A DNA stretch of 64,000 nucleotides from Bacteroidota bacterium (GCA_016717725.1 JADKFA010000002.1:223209-287208); one strand, 5' to 3'; shown: positions 46,163-55,889, counted from the stretch's first letter. The notes: a model not told the origin generated them from the letters alone. Made by a program: numbers and translations.

Positions 46163-46267
46163 CTTAATCTTGTAACCTCGCCATTTATGGCGAGGTTACA
46201 AGATTAAGCACCCTAAATAGAGCCCGCCTTCCATAAAATTGGATGAAATCTAATTTTATGGAAGGCG
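46163..46267. repeat. Two large perfect hairpins between thrS and the amylase gene
   Basis: Arms of 22 bp (46163-46184, 46187-46208; CTTAATCTTGTAACCTCGCC start) meet across only two bases, a 46-bp near-perfect palindrome. A second hairpin has 16-bp arms at 225-240 and 252-267 of the 46 kb block (CGCCTTCCATAAAATT type). They lie downstream of the amylase gene on the minus strand and upstream of thrS. The rest of 46010-46402 holds no gene. They may be a transcription terminator, a MITE remnant or a cruciform. Confidence 0.8.
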
Positions 46268-46402
46268 CCCAAATACGGAGGTGAATCCTAGTAAGGGCGT
46301 AATATTTTGCGCCCCTTTCCTTTAGGATTTCCAACTTTATATTCTTACATAATCTTCCAAGAGGAGAATTTGATTTTAATTGCCATCGATTAAATTAAAC
46401 AT

Positions 46403-47825
46403 CTACATTTTCACATCCACCATCAATGTTTCGTATGCAGGCACATGAAAGCTACCTTTTTTGGGAGATGGATTTTCGCTAGAAGAATGAATCATCGTGT
46501 ATTCGAAGGAGGAGTCTTCGTGACGTAAAATTACATCAACACCTGTTAAATTATGCATCACTAAAATTTGTTGTTGCGCATGCTTTCGGGTGAAGATGAG
46601 CACGGAGGGATCACTGCAAATTACGTTTTCAATGTTGCCATGTGTTAAGGCAAGATGGTTTTTTCGGATAGCCAATAATATTTGGTAATGATTAAAAATC
46701 GACTTTGGATCGGCTTTCTGTTGCTGGTAAGATGGGAGGGTGAAAGGAAGATTATATTTCGAAGTATGCCATGTACAGTTTTGAGAGTTTTGCTCCCAAG
46801 TCCACGGAAAAGCTTCCCGCACAAATTCATCGGGCTTCAATCCCAACATACCCAACTCTTCTCCATAGTATATGAAAATTTCGCCGGGCAAGGAGCATAA
46901 AATGCTTGCTGCCAATTTCGATTTTTGAATATTTCCATCCCATCTACTCGCCACACGCACTTGATCATGATTGCTGAGGAAGATGGAATCACAAGCATTC
47001 ATATCCGTTTTTCTAAAATTGTTTTGAACTTCTGCTAGCCAAAAGCCTAAGCAATCGTGTTTTTCTTGCAACACGGCTTGAATAATTTTTTCAGCTAAAT
47101 CAAAATTAAAAGCGCTGCTCAATCCTTTTTTTAAATAAGGCTGGATGTAAGTGGGAGATTGTGTAATTTCTCCCACCATAAAAATTTTATTACCTAATGC
47201 TTTTCTCAATTCTTGCCACCATATCACATTGTCTTTTTCTCTTCCAGGAGGGAAAATATGCATCGCTGCATCTAACCGTAACGCATCTACGCCCTTGTTG
47301 ATCCAGAATTTTGAAATGTCAATCATCGCTTGTCGAACTGCTGCATGATCAAAATTCCAATCGGGCATACCTTTCCAAAAAAGTCCGTAATAACATTCAT
47401 CGGTAGCTCCTTTTTCAGGTACATGCCAATCGGTCAAGTTCAATTTTTTTACCTCTCGCGCATTTTTCCAATTGAAGTATGCACGATACTTATTTTTCTT
47501 TCCTTTCAACGCTTGTTTAAACCATGGATGTTGTTCACTGCAATGATTAAAAACCATGTCCAACATTATTTTAATGTTACGTCGATGTGCCTCCCGAATC
47601 AACAACATAAAATCGGCCATCGTCCCGTATTCAGGATCGATTCCGTAATAATCCATCACATCATATTTATGATACGAGGTGCTGGATGAATGGGCGACAA
47701 CCAAATACCTTCAACGCCTAATTCTTCGAGATAATCAAGAGATGCTTGATGATCCCTTTTAAATCACCAATACCGTCACTGTTGCTGTCGGCAAAACTGC
47801 GAATAAATAGGGAGTACCAGATCAT
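46403..47825 (-). CDS. GH13 alpha-amylase family glycosidase (two frameshifts)
   Basis: From ATG 47825 the protein reads MIWYSLFIRSFADSNSDGIG then, after a one-base gap near 47748, ASLDYLEELGVEGIWLSPIH, then, after another near 47685, YHKYDVMDYYGIDPEYGTMA. The GH13 catalytic blocks follow: MLDMVFNHCSE, DALRLDAAMHIF with the nucleophile Asp, MVGEIT with the acid/base Glu and SNHDQVRVA. With two bases restored the gene is exactly 475 codons. It probably hydrolyses or transfers alpha-glucosyl units like oligo-1,6-glucosidase or trehalose synthase types; no signal peptide, so cytosolic. Confidence 0.87.
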
Positions 47826-47907
47826 GTCGTTGTAAAAATAGTTTATTATTAAATTACAAATAGTAATCTTAGTGACATAGAATAATTTTTATCCTTTTAA
47901 AGTCAAA

Positions 47908-48089
47908 GCCTCTCCCCCAATGTCATTAAGTTAAGCATCAAGATGCCGAAGGCATCATGTTTATAGAAAAAAAAGACCGCAAAAATATACGACCCCGAAG
48001 GGGTCGAACAACACAAACCACATTTTTCTATAAACATATATTGCATTCTGGGTCAAAATTTCTTAACTTAATGACATTGGCCTCTCCCC
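47908..48089. mobile_element. MITE-like nested inverted-repeat element with 10-bp target duplication
   Basis: The 162-bp element spans 47918-48079. Its ends are perfect 18-bp inverted repeats CAATGTCATTAAGTTAAG and CTTAACTTAATGACATTG. Inner 15-bp arms ATGTTTATAGAAAAA (47957-47971) and TTTTTCTATAAACAT (48023-48037) enclose CGACCCC-GAA-GGGGTCG (47990-48006), and a GATGCC-GAA-GGCATC stem lies at 47942-47956. The direct repeat GCCTCTCCCC flanks it at 47908-47917 and 48080-48089, as expected of a target-site duplication. No coding capacity. It is most likely a non-autonomous transposable element; a structured RNA is the alternative. Confidence 0.7.
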
Positions 48090-48175
48090 TCGCGAAAAGT
48101 TTGGTTTATTCCTTTCATTCTTTTCTTTAAAGAACATTTAATAATTATCTATTTAAATTCTAAAATAATAAAATA

Positions 48176-48300
48176 GCCCCTCTCCTTTGGAGAGGGGCGC
48201 GATGCCTCGCGAGTGGAGAGGCTTGAATATTTTGAAATGCGTAAAGCATTAATCAATCGCAGAGCTAATCTTGAATATTTTGAATTGCGTAAAGCATTGT
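48176..48300. repeat. Hairpin and 46-bp-spaced duplicate before the alkyltransferase gene
   Basis: GCCCCTCTCC-TTT-GGAGAGGGGC at 48176-48198 is a perfect stem. A phrase TTGAATATTTTGAAATGCGT followed by AAAGCATT at about 48223 is repeated with small changes at about 48269, a tandem duplication with a 46-bp period that lies in the 5' region of the next gene. Confidence 0.7.
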
Positions 48301-48322
48301 GCATATTTTTTAATTTCGCAAA

Positions 48323-48689
48323 ATGCCTAAATCAAAGAACCCACCCTCGTAAATACGATTTCTCGTTTTTCGAGGATGTTCATGTTGTGGCCCGACTCAT
48401 CCCAAAGGGAAGAGTTACCTCGTATGGAGCTATTGCAAAGTATTTGGGTGCGGCAAAATCAGCGCGCATGGTGGGCTGGGCAATGAATGCAGCGCATGGT
48501 GTCGCTCCTCCCGTTCCAGCGCAACGCGTGGTGAATCGTAATGGACTCCTGAGCGGCAAACATCATTTTGGGGAAGTGGATGCCATGGAAAAAATGTTGA
48601 AGAAAGATGGCGTGGAGGTGAAAAATGATCAGGTGGTTCGGTTTAAGGAACTTTTTTGGGATCCGATGGTGGAGTTGGATGAGTTTTAA
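48323..48689 (+). CDS. Alkyltransferase-like protein without active Cys (5' frameshift)
   Basis: The protein is an MGMT-fold DNA-binding protein: KYDFSFFEDVHVVARLIPKG, SYGAIAKYLG, SARMVGWAMN and VPAQRVVNRNGLLSGKHHFG. In MGMT the segment is PCHRV with the reactive Cys; here it is PAQRV, so it cannot transfer an alkyl group and is an ATL-type protein that would flag O6-alkylguanine for excision repair. The ATG at 48323 gives MPKSKNPPS, then a stop after one-base slippage near 48350; the frame without a start extends further left over repeat DNA, so I take the ATG with a shift. The C-terminus is longer than in most ATL proteins. Confidence 0.75.
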
Positions 48690-48711
48690 ATTTATTTAGC
48701 TTTTTAGTTTT

Positions 48712-49511
48712 TTGTTGGTAGAATTCAGTGGGGAGGTGGTGCCCGTGGTTTTGCTCATCTAGGAGTTGTGGAAGCCTTAAAAGAAATGGGTGTCGAAATA
48801 ACTCGTTACAGCGGTACCAGCGCTGGCGCCATGGCAGGTGCTTTTTTAGCGGCCGGATACGAACCTCGTGTAGTATTAGAATTGTTAGTAGAAAATAAAA
48901 TTTTCAGAATGTTTCGCGGTGCCTTCAGCAGAGGAATTTTGAAGATGGATAAGGTAGAAACATTTTTCGAGCAGTATTTACCCGCTACTTTCGATGGATT
49001 TAAAGTTCCTATTTTCATAGCTGTTACCGATATATTATCGGGAAGAGTGTATTATATTAACGAAGGAGATGTGAAACCAGTGGTGTTGGGATCATGCTCC
49101 ATCCCCGGACTTTTTAAACCCGTAAAGCATAATCAAATGTTGTTGGTAGATGGTGGTGTATTGAATAATTTACCTGTCGAGCCTTTGCAGGATTTTAAGG
49201 ATCCTATTGTTGGAGTGCATGTAAATCCCGTTGGTGAGATCATCAAAGTATCGTCAACATGGTCGGTGTTGGAACGCACTTTTCATTTGGGTGTGTTTAG
49301 TAATACCGTTTATCGTGAAGCAATATGTGCAGTCCTCATTGAGCCACATGAGTTAAAAAACACAAAAGTTTTTGATTATAAAAAAGCAAAGGATTTTTAT
49401 ACGATTGGTTATAATCAAGTGATGAGTCAGAGCCAGGAAATACTCGAAAAACTATCTCATAACGACGCTACAAATAAAATTGTCAACTCAATTAAAAATA
49501 AGTCTATGTAA
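48712..49511 (+). CDS. Patatin-like phospholipase (5' frameshift)
   Basis: The oxyanion-hole motif GGGARGFAHLGVVEALKEMG lies upstream of the first ATG (48768) and joins it in frame; the nucleophile motif SGTSAGAM and the Asp of LLVDGGVLNN complete the catalytic dyad. It would be a serine acyl hydrolase or lipase of the RssA type. One G seems missing in the GGGG at 48730-48733; with it, FSGGGARGFAH reads from about TTG 48712. The start is therefore uncertain by several codons. No signal peptide or C-terminal barrel; a cytosolic patatin. The rest of the frame is intact to 49511. Confidence 0.82.
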
Positions 49512-49639
49512 GTCGGTATGATACAACCAATTTATCGGGTAGAAATTGGTATAAATAGCAGTTTTTCAATTACTTGCCTATTCCATCTTGTAAAACTATC
49601 TTTGTAACCAAATTAATACATGCAGAAATGCAGGAAGCT

Positions 49640-51272
49640 ATGGCTTAAAATATTGAATTTAATAAAAACGAGGATCTCAATAAATTACTTTTAAGTTCTT
49701 TACAACAAAGGTTGCAAGGCGTTTATGAAGGCGGAGGGAAGAAAAGTGCTGAGAAACAGAAGGAGAAAGGGAAACTATTAGCGCGTGAGCGAATTGCTTA
49801 CTTGTTAGATAAAGATTCTCTACAAATTGAAATTGGTGCTTTAGCCGCCGATGGAATGTATCAAGATGTGGGCGGATGTCCATCTGCGGGGGTGGTAGTC
49901 GTTATAGGGTATATTTCGGGCCGACAATGTATTGTGGTGGCGAATGACGCTACTGTAAAAGCGGGCGCTTGGTTCCCCATGACAGCAAAGAAGAATTTGC
50001 GAGCACAGGAAATTGCCATGGAAAATCGTTTGCCTATCGTTTATTTGGTGGATAGCGCAGGAGTGTTTTTGCCGATGCAAGATGAAATTTTCCCCGACAA
50101 AGAACACTTCGGAAGAATTTTTAGAAATAATGCTGTGATGAGTTCTATGGGCATTATTCAAGTTGCAGCGATCATGGGTTCATGTGTAGCAGGAGGAGCT
50201 TATCTTCCCATCATGAGCGATGAAGCGATGATTGTTGATAAAACAGGTTCTGTGTTTTTAGCAGGATCGTATCTCGTAAAGTCGGCCATTGGGGAAGATG
50301 TGGACAATGAAACATTAGGTGGTGCCACAACGCAAAGTGAAATTTCAGGAGTAACGGATAATAAATTTCCTGACGATGAAAGTTGTTTGGATTATATCAA
50401 ACGCGTTTTTTCAAAGTTGGGACGCTTGCCCGATGCAGGTTTTGATCGTGCCGAAGCAGCTAATCCTAAGAAAGATGAGAAAGAAATTTTTGGAATTATT
50501 CCAGAGGCGCGCGATAAGCAATATGATATGCTCGAAATTATTCATCGCTTAGTCGACAACAGCGAATTCGATGAGTATAAAGATAAATATGGTCAAACAA
50601 TTTTATGCGGTTATGCTCGTGTCGATGGTTGGGCCGTTGGAATTGTGGCGAATCAACGTAAAGTGGTGAAGAGTAAAAAAGGCGAAATGCAAATTGGCGG
50701 AGTGATTTTTAGTGATAGCGCCGATAAAGCTGCGCGATTTATTATGAATTGTAATCAGAGAAAAATTCCGTTGATTTTTATACAAGATGTAACTGGATTT
50801 ATGGTGGGTTCGCGCTCGGAGCAAGGAGGAATCATTAAAGACGGAGCTAAGCTAGTAAGTGCAGTTGCCAATTCAGTAGTTCCTAAATTTACCATCATCA
50901 TTGGAAATTCTTTTGGTGCTGGAAATTATGCGATGTGCGGCAAAGCGTACGATCCACGTTTAATCTTCGCTTGGCCCAGCGCACAAATTGCAGTGATGGG
51001 TGGAGCGCAATCGGCAAAAACGATTTTGCAAATTCAAACAGCAACGTTGAAAGCTAAAGGAAAAGAATTTACAGAGGAAGAAGAGAATGCCCTCTTGAAA
51101 AATTACCGATCGTTATAACGAACAGATGTCGGCCTATTATGCCGCGTCGCGCTTATGGGTGGATGCCATCATCGATCCATTGGATACTCGAAAGTGGATC
51201 TCGATGGGAATAGAAATGGCGAATCATGCACCCATCGAAAAGCAATTTAATGTTGGGATTATTCAGACGTAA
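49640..51272 (+). CDS. Acyl-CoA carboxylase beta subunit (methylcrotonyl-CoA type; two errors)
   Basis: From ATG 49640 (preceded by AGGAAG) the frame reads MA-stop-NIEFNKNEDLNKLLLSS: an in-frame TAA stands where TTA is expected. It continues through RLQGVYEGGGKKSAEKQKEK, IGYISGRQCIVVANDATVKA, AGVFLPMQDEIFPDKEHFGR, VDGWAVGIVANQRKVVKSK and FAWPSAQIAVMGGAQSA. An extra A in the run at 51098-51102 breaks the end; with four A it reads LLKITDRYNEQMSAYYAASR to 51272. The corrected length, 543 residues, fits the beta subunit of methylcrotonyl-CoA carboxylase (leucine degradation) or a related carboxyltransferase. No biotin-carrying alpha subunit is encoded nearby. Confidence 0.85.
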
Positions 51273-51320
51273 TTTTTTGTGTATTGATGATCCATCTAAA
51301 AAAATAAAGTAATTTAGTAC

Positions 51321-51932
51321 ATGGCAAATATCTTTGAGTTCAATGGTTATCGTCCCGTCATTCACGAGAGTGCGTTTGTTCATCCCAATGCCACCGTTAC
51401 TGGAAATGTAATTATTGGAAAGAAGGTGTACATTGGTCCGGGCGCTGCAATTCGTGGCGATTGGGGCGCTATCATTATTGAAGATGGTTGCAACGTTCAA
51501 GAAAATTGCACCATACACATGTTTCCTGGCGTGACAGTTCATCTAAAAGAAGGAGCGCATATTGGTCATGGTGCTATCATTCATGGTGCTACCATTGGTG
51601 AAAATGTGTTAGTTGGAATGAATGCCGTGGTGATGGATCGAGTAATAGTAGGTGATAATTCATTGGTGGGTGCATTGTGTTTTATTCCGGAAGGCATGCA
51701 AATTCCCGAGCGGAAAATAGTGGTAGGGAATCCCGCAAAAATCATCAAAGACATCACCGATGAAATGATTGCTTGGAAAACAAAAGGCACGCAATTGTAT
51801 CAACAACTTCCCGAAGAGATGTACAAAACCCTGAAGCCGTGTGAACCGTTACGTGAAATTCCGAAAGATCGAGTCGTACAAGATGCAAGTTACAGTACCT
51901 GGATTCAACAGAAAGAAAAAGATAGCTTGTGA
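51321..51932 (+). CDS. Hexapeptide-repeat protein, PaaY/gamma-carbonic-anhydrase-like
   Basis: The 203-residue protein begins MANIFEFNGYRPVIHESAFV and then runs in left-handed beta-helix repeats (GNVIIGKKVYIGPGAAIRGD; IHMFPGVTVHLKEGAHIGHG). His residues in IHMF, AHIGHG and IIHG occupy the metal sites of gamma-class carbonic anhydrases. It resembles PaaY (a thioesterase/carnitine-related group) and gamma-CA-like proteins; enzyme activity is not certain. It lies next to an acyl-CoA carboxylase, so an acyl-CoA-related function like PaaY is plausible. The start ATG 51321 is in frame and family-like. Confidence 0.88.
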   Translation: MANIFEFNGYRPVIHESAFVHPNATVTGNVIIGKKVYIGPGAAIRGDWGAIIIEDGCNVQENCTIHMFPGVTVHLKEGAHIGHGAIIHGATIGENVLVGMNAVVMDRVIVGDNSLVGALCFIPEGMQIPERKIVVGNPAKIIKDITDEMIAWKTKGTQLYQQLPEEMYKTLKPCEPLREIPKDRVVQDASYSTWIQQKEKDSL

Positions 51933-51964
51933 GAGTAGGGAAGAATAACTATATTTATAGACCA

Positions 51965-53062
51965 ATGAAAAAGGGGATAGTTGTGGTGTTAGTTTGCGTG
52001 ATGAGTGTTGCCAAGGTGCAAGCGCAAATTCCCGTCATACTTCGAGTAACCGCTGCCGAACAAGCCGATAGTATTGGTTGTAATTTTGTGCATGAATTGT
52101 GTCGTATTACCTATGATGCTATTCTCAGTGGAAAGGTAAAGCTTTGGAATTCGTCGAACAAAGAGTTTAGAATCATTGCTCAAAGTTTAATCGAGATAGA
52201 TGCAAGTGCTAATACACAATTTGTAAATCAGGAGGTGATTTTTGTTTATGAGATGTGGAGTAATGCAAATAAGGATTTGAAAAGTACCACCAGCGGATTT
52301 TTATTTTCAAATCATAATTCAAAGGGTGAAGATGTGGAATATGGTTATGTGGAGTATTCCGACTTACAAGAGTTTTTCCTGAGAGAAAGAGTGGTCACCA
52401 ATGCCAATGGGAATTTCAATGCCAACCTGGCGAGTTTTCTAAATTCTAAAAATTATAATTATCAGTTCTTGCAGTTTGCAGGAAAGGTGATTAATAATGT
52501 GAATGACTCGAAAAAAATTAGGGACGAGTATATTGGGAGCTTACGATTTAATGTCAATACTTTTTCGATGAATGAAGTGCCGCAAAAATTAGTGGTATGG
52601 ACCTTGGATAAATCGACCGAAGCTACGAGTGAAAAAGTGAATAATGGAAATAAACTTTTAGACGAGATTGGTGAATATCTAAAAAATAATCAGGAAGTGT
52701 TTTTTAATTTGGGTGCCGACAAATTGTCCAACTTTACGCAAAAAACTAAATGGAAAGTAACCAAGATTGAGGTGAATGAATTGTGGAAGAAAGTAGGAGA
52801 GGAGTTGCTATACGATCCCTTGGGACTTATCATCTATATCAACGATTCACCCTTGACCGAGATCCCTTATAAAGATTTATTGAAACTCGATGTAAAAGTC
52901 AATGAAATGCAACTTATCGATTTCATTCGTGTTAAGAATTTCAACTACGTTATTCGTAAAATCAATCAGCAGGAAATTACTCGGAGTCAGTCGTATTTGT
53001 ACCAAAAAGCACTGTTGCAAAGTCCTTGGAATAAAGTGAGTTATTTTGTGGAGAATTACTAG
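51965..53062 (+). CDS. Secreted protein of unknown function
   Basis: From ATG 51965 the protein starts with the signal peptide MKKGIVVVLVCVMSVAKVQAQ; upstream in-frame codons (to 51929) overlap the end of the preceding gene. The mature part of about 345 residues contains EVIFVYEMWSNANKDLKSTT and GYVEYSDLQEFFLRERV and has no sorting domain or transmembrane helix. I do not recognise the family. It is probably periplasmic. The 4-bp overlap of the longer reading frame with the hexapeptide gene suggests transcription in one unit. Confidence 0.65.
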   Translation: MKKGIVVVLVCVMSVAKVQAQIPVILRVTAAEQADSIGCNFVHELCRITYDAILSGKVKLWNSSNKEFRIIAQSLIEIDASANTQFVNQEVIFVYEMWSNANKDLKSTTSGFLFSNHNSKGEDVEYGYVEYSDLQEFFLRERVVTNANGNFNANLASFLNSKNYNYQFLQFAGKVINNVNDSKKIRDEYIGSLRFNVNTFSMNEVPQKLVVWTLDKSTEATSEKVNNGNKLLDEIGEYLKNNQEVFFNLGADKLSNFTQKTKWKVTKIEVNELWKKVGEELLYDPLGLIIYINDSPLTEIPYKDLLKLDVKVNEMQLIDFIRVKNFNYVIRKINQQEITRSQSYLYQKALLQSPWNKVSYFVENY

Positions 53063-53192
53063 CTAGGGAAATAGAACTGATTTCAACTAAATTTAGCAAG
53101 ATAATGGAGGACATTAATCTTATTTTTTTAATTTCGTAACTTATCGACGAGGATACGTATAAGCCCAAACGAACCACATAAAACCGATTAAG

Positions 53193-54599
53193 ATGACAAA
53201 AATTAAATTTGGAACCGATGGATGGAGAGCCATCATTGCTGAAGATTTCACTGTTGAAAATGTAGCACGTGTTGCGGAAGGAACCGCCAAGTGGTTGTTG
53301 AAACAAAACACAAAACCTAAAATTGTTTTAGGTCATGATTGCCGTTTTGCAGGCCAACTTTTTTGTGAAACGGTAGCTCGTGTGATGTGTACACTCGGTG
53401 TGCAGGTAGAGTTATCTAAAGTGTTTGTTTCTACACCGATGATTTCCTTGGGAGCCGTGAAGCTAAAAAAGGATTTAGGAATCATCATCACCGCTAGTCA
53501 TAATCCACCTTCTTATAATGGCTTTAAATTGAAAGGATCGTTCGGTGGTCCATTGCAACCATCTTTAGTTGCTGAAATTGAGAATTTGATTCCTGATAAA
53601 TGCACCGTGAATTATTCTTCCATCGACATTGCCACTTTAGAAGCTAACGGTTCATTGACTTATGTTGATCTTGAAACGATGTATTGCGATCACGTGGAAG
53701 CCAACTTCGATCTCGATGCCATAAAAAAATCAGGATTAAATTTAGCTTTTGATGCCATGTATGGTTCAGGACAAAATGTGATGAAGCGTTTGATGCCAGA
53801 TTTAACATTTTTGCATTGCGACTATAACCCTTCATTCATGGGACAAGCACCAGAGCCTATTCATAAAAACTTAACAGAATTTTCAAATTTAATTAAGAAC
53901 AGTGGAAAAATCGATTCTGGCTTAGTGACCGATGGTGACGCCGATCGTTTAGGATTTTATGATGGCAAAGGAAATTTTGTAGACTCACATCATATCATTT
54001 TATTATTGATTCACTATCTGCATAAGTACAAAGGCTTGGGCGGTAAAGTGTGTGTGGCGTTCTCAGCAACACCTAAAGTTGAGAAGTTATGCAAACACTA
54101 CGGACTCGAAATTGAAACCGTTAAAATCGGATTTAAATACATTGCCGAAATTATGATACATGAAGATGTGTTATTAGGTGGAGAAGAGTCGGGTGGTATT
54201 GCCATTAAAGGACATATTCCTGAGCGCGATGGTATCTGGATGGGTCTCACCATTTGGGAGTTCATGGCGAAGAGTGGCAAAACATTAAATGATTTAATTG
54301 ACGAAGTGTATGCAATCGTCGGACGTTTTTCATTCGAACGAAACGACCTTCACATCAAAGAAGAAATCAAACAAAAAGTATTAGCCAATTGCAAATCTGG
54401 CAATTACTCCAAATTCGGAAAATACAAAGTTGCAAAGGTAGAAGATCTCGACGGCTACAAATACTTTTTCGAGAACGGCGATTGGCTCATGATTCGCGCC
54501 TCAGGTACAGAACCTGTTTTACGCACCTATGCGGAGTCAGGAACCAAGGAAGCTGCATTCGACATCCTAAACGATGCGAAAGCAACGTTGTTGAATTAA
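53193..54599 (+). CDS. Phosphohexomutase (phosphoglucomutase/phosphomannomutase family)
   Basis: The 468-residue protein has the four alpha-D-phosphohexomutase domains: FGTDGWRAIIAEDFT at the start, the phosphoserine loop IITASHNPPSYNGFK, the metal loop VTDGDADRLGFYD, the sugar loop GGEESGGIAIKGHIPERDG and the phosphate-binding loop IRASGTEPVLRTYAE. It interconverts hexose-1- and 6-phosphates for cell-envelope or glycogen sugars. Which sugar it prefers cannot be read. It is monocistronic with a terminator directly after it. Confidence 0.94.
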   Translation: MTKIKFGTDGWRAIIAEDFTVENVARVAEGTAKWLLKQNTKPKIVLGHDCRFAGQLFCETVARVMCTLGVQVELSKVFVSTPMISLGAVKLKKDLGIIITASHNPPSYNGFKLKGSFGGPLQPSLVAEIENLIPDKCTVNYSSIDIATLEANGSLTYVDLETMYCDHVEANFDLDAIKKSGLNLAFDAMYGSGQNVMKRLMPDLTFLHCDYNPSFMGQAPEPIHKNLTEFSNLIKNSGKIDSGLVTDGDADRLGFYDGKGNFVDSHHIILLLIHYLHKYKGLGGKVCVAFSATPKVEKLCKHYGLEIETVKIGFKYIAEIMIHEDVLLGGEESGGIAIKGHIPERDGIWMGLTIWEFMAKSGKTLNDLIDEVYAIVGRFSFERNDLHIKEEIKQKVLANCKSGNYSKFGKYKVAKVEDLDGYKYFFENGDWLMIRASGTEPVLRTYAESGTKEAAFDILNDAKATLLN

Positions 54600-54615
54600 A
54601 TAACTGAACCTAAAT

Positions 54616-54652
54616 AAAAAGCAACATGGTTTAGGACTGTGTTGCTTTTTTT
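54616..54652 (+). terminator. Rho-independent terminator of the phosphohexomutase gene
   Basis: AAAAAGCAACA (54616-54626) and TGTTGCTTTTT (54640-54650) pair across a 13-base loop, with further T, 17 bases after the stop. Confidence 0.85.
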
Positions 54653-54654
54653 TA

Positions 54655-55127
54655 TGTCTTAAGTTTAGTTGAAATGCAAATCCAAAAGGTCACAATAACT
54701 TTTTTTTAAAATCATGATCTATATTGAAACTTCTTGTCAAGAGAGAAAAAATTAAAATTCCTAAAAAAATAAAATGAAACTAAATCAATCTGTTCCCTCC
54801 GTGATAAACTCTGTGCTCTCAGTGGTAAACGAAAAATAACAAATGAGGTGGAAACTCCATTTTAATATTGACTTCTTTTAATACGGAGATCACTAAGGTT
54901 GCCCAGAGAACACTAAGATACTTTTGAATTAAGAGTGAGTGTAGCTAATTTAAAATGCAATTTAACTAAAAAGTCAACCTTCCCGAAACTCCTTGCTTCG
55001 CCGTAGCTATGCAAAGGCAAGTCGGGATCAGGCTAGGTCATAACATCTAACATCCAACATCTAACATCCAACATCTAACATCTAACATCCAACATCTAAC
55101 ATCTAACATCTAACATCCAACATCTAA
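54655..55127. repeat. Spacer with a 12-unit 7-bp tandem array (CATCYAA)
   Basis: Bases 55044-55127 hold twelve perfect units of CATCTAA or CATCCAA. Before this, 54790-54830 contains CTCYGTG phrases also seen at 9809-9850, and about 54970-55024 a CTTCGC/TCGGGA-rich segment. No gene is found in the spacer. Confidence 0.9.
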
Positions 55128-55865
55128 CTACTTCTTCTTCCTCCTCTCCCTTTTCTCCGGATCTTCATGAAAGAAATACTTAAAATCAATTCCAAAATAA
55201 TCCCCACCTAAGGTAGTTCTTCCTGTAGCTGTAGGAAGTTTATCAAAATCTCTTTCTGGATAATACTCCACTAAGGTTCTGTAAATGGTGCTGAGCGATC
55301 TTAAGTAAACAAATCCTAAATAAAAGTATCCTGATTTTGCAGTGCGATATTCTACTCCTAAATGTCCCATCACACCGCCATTTACTTTTTGCTTTCTCGC
55401 ACTAAATTGAATAAAATAATCTTGATAGGTAGTCACATCAGAAGGGAAAATATTTAAATTAGCGCCTAAGCCCGCATCCATCCAAAGTTTTTCATCCAGC
55501 TGAATAAATACTAATGCGGAAAGCGGAATTTCATATCCGATAATTGAAAAATTACTTTTACCCATAAAGCTTGTGTCCGAAATGCTCATATCATAATTAC
55601 GCTTCGTGTAAATGATTCCCGTCTCTAGCGAAAGTCGGTTGGTAATACCATGTCGCACCAAGGCACCAAAACTAATTCCTGAATTTTGATTTATTTTAAA
55701 GTAGATCGTGCTATCATTAAACTCATCGGCACTCGCTCCTAAAAATTGATTGGGAAATCCGGGGCGGACAGTGAGTCCAAATGTAGTTACATTTTTTTGT
55801 GCAAAGGACGATGTACATCCCATCAGCAAGGAACATAAAAAAATGATTGCACGGGTATTCTTCAT
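55128..55865 (-). CDS. Outer-membrane beta-barrel-type protein
   Basis: The 245-residue protein begins MKNTRAIIFLCSLLMGCTSS followed by FAQ, a signal peptide, and shows alternating hydrophobic strands typical of an eight- to ten-stranded outer-membrane barrel (LSLETGIIYTKRNYDMSISD; VNGGVMGHLGVEYRTAKSGY). The C-terminus KYFFHEDPEKRERRKKK is strongly basic, an unusual tail for a barrel. It lies 24 bp after the DUF6134-like gene on the same strand. I cannot name the family; PorT-like barrels look similar. Confidence 0.65.
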   Translation of the reverse strand: MKNTRAIIFLCSLLMGCTSSFAQKNVTTFGLTVRPGFPNQFLGASADEFNDSTIYFKINQNSGISFGALVRHGITNRLSLETGIIYTKRNYDMSISDTSFMGKSNFSIIGYEIPLSALVFIQLDEKLWMDAGLGANLNIFPSDVTTYQDYFIQFSARKQKVNGGVMGHLGVEYRTAKSGYFYLGFVYLRSLSTIYRTLVEYYPERDFDKLPTATGRTTLGGDYFGIDFKYFFHEDPEKRERRKKK

Positions 55866-55889
55866 TATTATTATTGAAGTTTTATTATT

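Noticed and set aside
55044..55127. CRISPR or direct-repeat regulatory array
   Set aside because: The unit is only 7 bp, continuous and without spacers, so it is a simple tandem repeat.
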